A DNA stretch of 26,312 nucleotides from RGIG2707 sp045600065 (GTDB taxonomy: Bacteria; Bacillota; Clostridia; Peptostreptococcales; Anaerovoracaceae), in contig JAZRXE010000015.1 of the NCBI GenBank assembly GCA_045600065.1, positions 1 through 26,312 on the forward strand, read 5' to 3'. Position 1 is the first letter of the stretch. Every line of letters begins with the position of its first letter. This document shows, one piece after another, positions 21,382 to 26,312 of this stretch. The notes under the pieces were generated by a model. That model saw nothing but the letters and a program-made list of their open reading frames with translations, searched no databases and was not told the DNA's origin. A program made the translations under genes and the position numbers.

Positions 21382-22572
21382 ATGAAAAAGACAGTAAGAG
21401 ACATCGATGTCCGCGGAAAAAAAGTCATAGTACGCTGTGATTTCAATGTTCCCATGAAGGATGGGAAGATCACCGATGATGTTCGTATAACTTCTGCAAT
21501 GCCCACAGTAAAGTATTTGCTGGAAAACGGCGCTGCAGTAATACTCATGTCTCACCTGGGCAGACCCAAGGGCAAGCCCAATGCGGAGTTCACTCTGGCG
21601 CCTGTGGCACAGAGGATATCCGAGCTTTTGGATATGGATGTGATCTTTGCTCAGTCCGACGCCGTAGTAGACGATCAGGTCAGGGCCAAGGCCGCAGCTT
21701 TGGAATGCGGGCAGCTGATGCTCCTGGAAAATCTGCGCTTCCGCCCCGAAGAAGAAAAGAACGACGAAGGCTTCTGCAAGGAGCTTGCGTCTCTGGCGGA
21801 GATCTATGTCAATGACGCTTTTGGCACTGCTCACAGGGCACATGCCTCCACTGCCGGCATCGCGGCCTTCCTGCCTGCGGTATCCGGTTTCCTCATCGAA
21901 AAAGAGCTCAAGTTCCTGGGAGAAGCCCTGGACGAGCCCAAGAGACCCTTCGTGGCGATACTGGGCGGAGCCAAGGTATCAGACAAGATAGGAGTAATCA
22001 ACAACCTGATAGACAAGGCCGACACCATTATCATAGGCGGCGGCATGGCATATACCTTCCTTAAGTCCGGAGGCTGCATGATAGGCAGCTCCCTCTGCGA
22101 GGAAGACAAGCTGGAGCTGGCCCTGGAGCTTCAGAAGAAGGCAAGGGAAAAGGGCGTCACCCTGATGCTGCCCGTAGACAGCTATATCGGAGACGAGTTC
22201 AAGGAAGGCTGCAATGTTCAGGTAGCCAACGGCTTTATGATCCCCGAGGGCTGGATGGGAATGGACATCGGCCCCAGGACTGCTGATATCTACAGGCAGA
22301 CGGTCTCCACTGCAGCTACAGTGCTGTGGAACGGTCCTATGGGCGTCTTCGAATTCGAAGAATTCCAGAACGGTACCAGGACCGTGGCAGAAGCTCTTGC
22401 CGAAAGCGATGCGGTCACCGTGGTAGGCGGCGGAGATTCCGCTGCAGCCATCGCAAAGTACGGTCTGGAGGACAAGATAAGCCACGTTTCAACCGGCGGC
22501 GGCGCTTCTCTGGAATACCTGGAGGGCAAGGTCCTTCCCGGCGTTGACGTTCTGGAAGACAAGCAGTCATGA
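21382..22572 (+). CDS. pgk: Phosphoglycerate kinase
   Basis: Transfers phosphate from 1,3-bisphosphoglycerate to ADP (glycolysis, cytoplasm). The 396-residue product has the N-terminal VIVRCDFNVPM, substrate-binding MSHLGRPKGKPN, LLENLRFRPEEEKND, VNDAFGTAHRAHAST, the ATP-site GGAKVSDKIGVINNL, and the C-terminal TVVGGGDSAAAIAKYG and STGGGASLEYLEGK signatures. AAAGGAAAAG precedes the ATG. It is the first gene of the operon and shares an ATGA stop/start overlap with tpiA. No gapA lies upstream in this window. Confidence 0.98.
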   Translation: MKKTVRDIDVRGKKVIVRCDFNVPMKDGKITDDVRITSAMPTVKYLLENGAAVILMSHLGRPKGKPNAEFTLAPVAQRISELLDMDVIFAQSDAVVDDQVRAKAAALECGQLMLLENLRFRPEEEKNDEGFCKELASLAEIYVNDAFGTAHRAHASTAGIAAFLPAVSGFLIEKELKFLGEALDEPKRPFVAILGGAKVSDKIGVINNLIDKADTIIIGGGMAYTFLKSGGCMIGSSLCEEDKLELALELQKKAREKGVTLMLPVDSYIGDEFKEGCNVQVANGFMIPEGWMGMDIGPRTADIYRQTVSTAATVLWNGPMGVFEFEEFQNGTRTVAEALAESDAVTVVGGGDSAAAIAKYGLEDKISHVSTGGGASLEYLEGKVLPGVDVLEDKQS

Positions 22573-23333
22573 GAGAGACATTTATAGCCGGCAACTGGAA
22601 GATGAACAAGGACAGCGCGCAGGCACTCCAGTTTGCCGAGACCTTCAAAAAGATCTGCGGCCCAACGGGCAGGCGTGTCGTCATAGCAGCTCCCTATACC
22701 CAGCTGAGCACTCTCAAGGAAGCCTTCCGGGGCACCGAGATACAGCTGGCGGCCCAGAATATGCATTATGCAGAGGACGGAGCCTTTACCGGAGAAATAT
22801 CCGCCTCCATGCTCAACGAAATCGGTGTGGACTTCGTGATACTCGGCCATTCCGAGCGCAGACAGTTCTTCGGAGAAAGCGACGAATATGTGGCGCTGAA
22901 GGTGCTGAAGGCCTTCGAGGCAGGCATCAGGCCCATAGTGTGCATAGGCGAAGATCTGGCACAGCGGGACGGCGGGCTGTACATCCAGAAGATACGCATA
23001 CAGATGGAGGCTATGATGGCCAACCTTACTGCGGAGCAGCTTTCGAGGCTGGTGGTAGCCTACGAGCCCCTGTGGGCCATAGGTACAGGCCGCACGGCCA
23101 CTGTGGATCAGGTGGAGGAGATTGCCCTGTGCATCCGGCAGACCGCAGCCCGCAAGTTCGGGCCTCAGGCCGCAGACAGCATGCTGGTGCTGTACGGCGG
23201 AAGCGTTAAGCCTTCCAATGCCGATGATTTTATGAAAAAGAAAAATGTTGACGGTGTCCTTGTAGGCGGAGCAAGCCTGGATCCTCACAGTTTCTTGAAA
23301 ATAGTTTATTCTGATTATCAGGAGGAAGAATAA
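22569..23333 (+). CDS. tpiA: Triosephosphate isomerase
   Basis: Interconverts dihydroxyacetone phosphate and glyceraldehyde 3-phosphate. The 254-residue TIM barrel has catalytic K11 in AGNWKMNK, H94 in ILGHSERRQFF and E166 in VAYEPLWAIGTG, plus the phosphate loop LYGGSVKPSNA and GVLVGGASL. It overlaps pgk by 4 nt, and its stop overlaps the eno start by 1 nt (TAATG), so the three genes are translationally coupled. Confidence 0.98.
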   Translation: MRETFIAGNWKMNKDSAQALQFAETFKKICGPTGRRVVIAAPYTQLSTLKEAFRGTEIQLAAQNMHYAEDGAFTGEISASMLNEIGVDFVILGHSERRQFFGESDEYVALKVLKAFEAGIRPIVCIGEDLAQRDGGLYIQKIRIQMEAMMANLTAEQLSRLVVAYEPLWAIGTGRTATVDQVEEIALCIRQTAARKFGPQAADSMLVLYGGSVKPSNADDFMKKKNVDGVLVGGASLDPHSFLKIVYSDYQEEE

Positions 23334-24625
23334 TGGCAGCTATCGATGAAGTATACGCACGCGAGGTGCTGGATTCCAGAGGGAATCCTACCGTAGAAGT
23401 TGAGATCTGGCTGGACGACGACTCCATGGGCAGGGCGATAGTACCCTCCGGAGCATCCACCGGCGTACACGAAGCAGTAGAGCTCAGAGACGGAGACAAG
23501 TCCCGCTATCTGGGCAAGGGCGTCACTCAGGCTGTGGATAATGTCAACGACGTTATCGCAGAAGAGATCCTGGACATGGATCCCATGGATCAGCCCGGAC
23601 TGGACAATTACCTCATAGAGCTCGACGGCACCCCCAATAAGGGCAAGCTGGGCGCCAACGCGATTCTGGGCGTTTCCATCGCAGCAGCCAGAGCCTCCGC
23701 GGAGAGCCTGGGCCTGCCCCTGTTCCAGTACCTGGGCGGCGTCAACGCCAAGGTTCTTCCTGTTCCCATGATGAACATCATGAACGGCGGACAGCATGCA
23801 GACAGCGGCCTGGATATCCAGGAATTTATGATCATGCCCGTAGGAGCATCCAGCTTCAAGGAAGCCCTGCGCATGGGCGCGGAGACCTTCCACAATCTGA
23901 AGAGCCTGCTCAAGGCCGGGGGCTATAACACCGCAGTAGGCGACGAGGGCGGCTTTGCTCCCAACATCCGTTCCACCGCAGAAGCCATGGCAATCATAGT
24001 TGAGGCTATCGAAAAGGCCGGCTATGTGCCCGGCAAGGACATCTATCTTGCCATCGACTCCGCAGCATCCTCCTTCTACGATGAAGAAGCAAAGATCTAC
24101 GATATGCAGCGCAGCGGCCTCAAGCTCACCGCGGAGGAAATGGTCGCATACTACAAGGATCTGTGCGACAAGTATCCCATAATCTCCATCGAGGACGGCA
24201 TGGCCGAGGATGACTGGGACGGCTGGAAGCTCCTTAACGATACCCTGGGCAGCAGAGTCCAGATCGTAGGAGACGACCTGTTTGTCACCAATACCGAAAG
24301 GCTTGCCGAAGGCATAAAGAAAGGCGTTGCAAACTCCATACTGATCAAGCTCAACCAGATCGGTACCATTACCGAGACCTTTGACGCGGTCGAAATGGCC
24401 AAGAGGGCAGGATTTACCGCAGTTGTGTCTCACCGCTCCGGCGAAACCGAGGACACCACCATTGCAGACGTAGTCGTAGCTCTTAACGCGGGCCAGATCA
24501 AGACCGGTTCCCTGTGCAGAACAGACCGTATCGCAAAATACAACCAGCTCCTCAGGATAGAAGAGATACTCGGCGACAGCGCACAGTATGCGGGCATGAG
24601 CGCTTTCTATAACCTTAAGAAATAG
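23333..24625 (+). CDS. eno: Enolase
   Basis: Converts 2-phosphoglycerate to phosphoenolpyruvate. The 430-residue product carries VLDSRGNPTVEVEIWL, the flexible loop region PSGASTGVHEA, the Mg-binding SIEDGMAEDDWDGW, catalytic lysine segment ILIKLNQIGTITET, and SHRSGETEDTTIADV. AGGAGG upstream supports the start at 23333. The length is normal. The order pgk-tpiA-eno lacks gpmI, which often lies before eno in Firmicutes. Confidence 0.98.
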   Translation: MAAIDEVYAREVLDSRGNPTVEVEIWLDDDSMGRAIVPSGASTGVHEAVELRDGDKSRYLGKGVTQAVDNVNDVIAEEILDMDPMDQPGLDNYLIELDGTPNKGKLGANAILGVSIAAARASAESLGLPLFQYLGGVNAKVLPVPMMNIMNGGQHADSGLDIQEFMIMPVGASSFKEALRMGAETFHNLKSLLKAGGYNTAVGDEGGFAPNIRSTAEAMAIIVEAIEKAGYVPGKDIYLAIDSAASSFYDEEAKIYDMQRSGLKLTAEEMVAYYKDLCDKYPIISIEDGMAEDDWDGWKLLNDTLGSRVQIVGDDLFVTNTERLAEGIKKGVANSILIKLNQIGTITETFDAVEMAKRAGFTAVVSHRSGETEDTTIADVVVALNAGQIKTGSLCRTDRIAKYNQLLRIEEILGDSAQYAGMSAFYNLKK

Positions 24626-24637
24626 TTACGTATAATA

Positions 24638-25441
24638 ATGGCTAGCAAGAAAAGATTAAGTTCAAAATCACAGGAATATAAGTGGAGGCTGGGCGCCAAG
24701 TACAGCGGCGCCGCCTTTGTGATATTCACCCTGCTGATCTCCTTTGTGGATGTCAAGCCAATAGGCCCGGGTGAGTCCGAGGTCGGATTCAGCATTTTCA
24801 ACGAGCTGTTCTTCCAGAAATATAACCGTTACTACAATGCCGACTGGGACGGCGTCACCGACAAGCTGCTTTACGCAGGCCTTGCCATAGTGGTGGTCGC
24901 TTATCTGTATGCCTTCTGGCAGTTTATACAGCGCAAGAGCATACAGAAAATAGACAAGGATATCCTTGTCATCGATGTGGCTTTTGCCGCCATGGTGGCT
25001 TTTTACTGCTTCTTCGAGCTTGTGGTAATCAACTGCAGGCCCAGGCTGGAGGCTGACGGAACTCTGGAGGCATCTTATCCGTCTTCCCATATCTTTATGG
25101 GCGTGACCATATTCTGCTGCTTCATGTTCTTCTTCGACAGAAGGCTCCCCATGGGCAGCAACAAGAGGAATATGACTGCTCTTCTGGGATGCTGGTATTC
25201 CGTGGAAATGATCTGGGGCAGGGTAAAGTCCGGTGTTCACTGGATCACCGACATCATAGGAGGCGTGCTTCTGGCTGCCTTCCTGCTGTGCTCGGTAATG
25301 GCCGCTCTCAAGCACTTTTACGAGGATTACGACAAAGCAAGAGTCAAATCTTACGAAAACATGCGTGCCCGTATAGAGCTGGAACACCATATCAAGGTCA
25401 GCCGGAAAAAGATCAGAAAGACCAAGCTGCATAAGAAATAA
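24638..25441 (+). CDS. PAP2-family membrane phosphatase
   Basis: A 267-residue membrane protein with about five hydrophobic helices. The phosphatidic-acid phosphatase type 2 motifs are visible in order: CRPRLE (R134-P135), SYPSSHIF (PSSH, 148-151; the classical form is PSGH) and SGVHWITDIIGG (H201, D205). Relatives dephosphorylate lipid phosphates such as undecaprenyl pyrophosphate or phosphatidic acid. A Lys/Arg-rich C-terminal tail ends the protein. It begins 12 bp after eno, and the start region (TACGTATAATAATG) has no clear ribosome binding site, which is unusual here. It may be read through from the glycolytic operon. Confidence 0.85.
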   Translation: MASKKRLSSKSQEYKWRLGAKYSGAAFVIFTLLISFVDVKPIGPGESEVGFSIFNELFFQKYNRYYNADWDGVTDKLLYAGLAIVVVAYLYAFWQFIQRKSIQKIDKDILVIDVAFAAMVAFYCFFELVVINCRPRLEADGTLEASYPSSHIFMGVTIFCCFMFFFDRRLPMGSNKRNMTALLGCWYSVEMIWGRVKSGVHWITDIIGGVLLAAFLLCSVMAALKHFYEDYDKARVKSYENMRARIELEHHIKVSRKKIRKTKLHKK

Positions 25442-25473
25442 CCCGTCGCCGCATTCGTATATTAATATATTTA

Positions 25474-25502
25474 TTGCACGCGGGCATAAATTGTGCTAAA
25501 CT
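25474..25502 (+). promoter_or_regulatory. Candidate promoter of secG
   Basis: TTGCAC (25474-25479), a 17-bp spacer and TAAACT (25497-25502), with an AT-rich UP-like stretch (TATATTAATATATTTA) just upstream. Confidence 0.6.
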
Positions 25503-25534
25503 TTCTGAGTTAATGAATAAAGGAGGTACATACA

Positions 25535-25765
25535 GTGAGAACCTTTTTAATGGTCTTGCTTGCTGCCGCATCTTTAGCACTCATCTTCAGCGTAATGCTG
25601 CAGTCCGGAAACAGCTCCGGCCTGTCCGGCTCCATCGCCGGTGGTGCTGAGCAGCTTTTCGGCAAGAAGAAGAGCAAGGGATACGATGCCATACTCAATA
25701 AGGTAACTATTGCCGGAGCAGTTGTATTCATCGCGAGCGCACTGATCCTGACTGCATTGGAGTAG
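25535..25765 (+). CDS. secG: Preprotein translocase subunit SecG
   Basis: A 76-residue protein with two transmembrane helices (FLMVLLAAASLALIFSVML and VTIAGAVVFIASALILTAL) joined by the glycine/serine-rich loop GNSSGLSGSIAGGAEQLFGKKKSKG, the standard SecG pattern. It aids SecYE and SecA in protein export. The start is GTG at 25535, supported by AGGAGG 8 nt upstream. It is a single-gene unit with its own promoter and terminator. Confidence 0.96.
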   Translation: MRTFLMVLLAAASLALIFSVMLQSGNSSGLSGSIAGGAEQLFGKKKSKGYDAILNKVTIAGAVVFIASALILTALE

Positions 25766-25788
25766 TGCAAATAATCAAAAGGAAATAC

Positions 25789-25833
25789 TGAGAGGCTCTG
25801 CCGGAACAGGCAGTGTCTCTCGTGTTTTATAAT
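25789..25833 (+). terminator. secG terminator
   Basis: AGAGGCTCTGCC and GGCAGTGTCTCT form a stem with two mismatches around GGAACA, followed by a T-rich CGTGTTTTATAATTTT. Confidence 0.75.
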
Positions 25834-25877
25834 TTTCAACTTAAAGTTTTCATTTAGGCAAAGGGAGGATACTCCAA

Positions 25878-26312
25878 ATGGACTTTCTTACACTGGTAGG
25901 ACCTGTTACAGGTGCTATCGCACTGATAGTCGCTGCAGTTCTTGCTTCCTGGATCACCAAACAGTCCACAGGCAATGAACGCATGACTGAGATCTCAAGC
26001 TTCATCCACGAGGGAGCTATGGCATTCCTGATGAGGGAATACAAGACCATGGTGATCGTGGTGGCAGTGCTCACTGTAGTACTGGGCCTGGGAATCAACT
26101 GGACTACAGCTGTTCTTTATGTGATCGGCGCTGCATTTTCCGTTATGGCCGGTTACTTCGGAATGCAGGTAGCCACCAAGGGTAATGTTCGTACCGCAAA
26201 CGCTGCTGCAGAGGGCGGCATGAAGCAGGCTCTGAAGGTAGCCTTCAGAAGCGGCGCTGTCATGGGCCTTTGCGTAGTGGGTCTGGGAATCCTGGGTGTC
26301 GGCACCGCGGTG
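25878..26312 (+). CDS. hppA: Membrane-bound pyrophosphatase, 5' part (cut by window edge)
   Basis: The first 145 residues of an ion-translocating inorganic pyrophosphatase, which couples pyrophosphate hydrolysis to H+ or Na+ transport across the membrane. Translation from ATG 25878 (GGGAGGA upstream) gives MDFLTLVGPVTGAIALIVAA, FIHEGAMAFLMREYKTM, and GYFGMQVATKGNVRTANAA, typical of the family's first helices. About 500 more residues are expected beyond 26312. The ion and K+-dependence depend on residues outside the window. Confidence 0.93.
   Translation, partial: MDFLTLVGPVTGAIALIVAAVLASWITKQSTGNERMTEISSFIHEGAMAFLMREYKTMVIVVAVLTVVLGLGINWTTAVLYVIGAAFSVMAGYFGMQVATKGNVRTANAAAEGGMKQALKVAFRSGAVMGLCVVGLGILGVGTAV

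Noticed and set aside
23318..24433. 371-codon minus-strand open frame opposite eno
   Set aside because: It is a mirror of a highly biased gene; enolase motifs on the plus strand are unambiguous.

Overview
The window looks like chromosome of a Gram-positive anaerobe of the class Clostridia (Firmicutes). I infer this from the murB-PHP-rapZ-whiA gene order, a pgk-tpiA-eno operon, a secG gene next to a membrane pyrophosphatase, strong AGGAGG-type ribosome binding sites, a WhiA homologue, a GH25 lipoprotein and a PspC protein. Most genes look moderately GC-rich. Genus cannot be fixed from the sequence alone.

Layout. 1-3300: pgi (glucose-6-phosphate isomerase), a long perfect palindrome, tRNA-Arg(CCG) on the minus strand, folC, then tRNA-Gly(GCC) and tRNA-Pro(GGG). 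3285-7100: a roughly 3.8-kb AT-rich island bounded by two exact 34-bp direct repeats. Each repeat holds the last 10 nt of the tRNA-Pro gene plus the start of its terminator. Inside are two secreted, membrane-anchored BspA-like leucine-rich-repeat proteins and a broken RHS/YD-repeat fragment, but no integrase. 7169-13662: mostly stand-alone housekeeping or accessory genes: a DUF4177-like protein, a uroporphyrinogen-decarboxylase-family protein, an amidohydrolase, a PhzF-like isomerase with an AlkD-like DNA repair protein, tRNA-Ser(GGA), a TSCPD protein and a nitroreductase.

13755-21229: a long run of tightly packed plus-strand genes: GH25 lipoprotein, PspC-domain protein, degenerate Fic-like protein, murB, PHP phosphoesterase, rapZ, whiA, EamA transporter and nth (endonuclease III). 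Stops and starts touch or overlap at many junctions, which suggests co-transcription. The theme is envelope maintenance and its regulation.

21301-25441: a well-formed promoter drives pgk-tpiA-eno, with overlapping stop/start codons, followed by a PAP2-family membrane phosphatase. 25474 to the end: secG with its own promoter and terminator, then the 5' part of hppA (membrane pyrophosphatase), cut by the window edge.

The best candidate for something undescribed is the tRNA-Pro island, a small integrase-less element carrying paired surface proteins. Next come the Fic-like protein that has lost its catalytic histidine inside the murB cluster, and the 493-bp non-coding stretch at 12000-12492, which holds several structured or repeated motifs.
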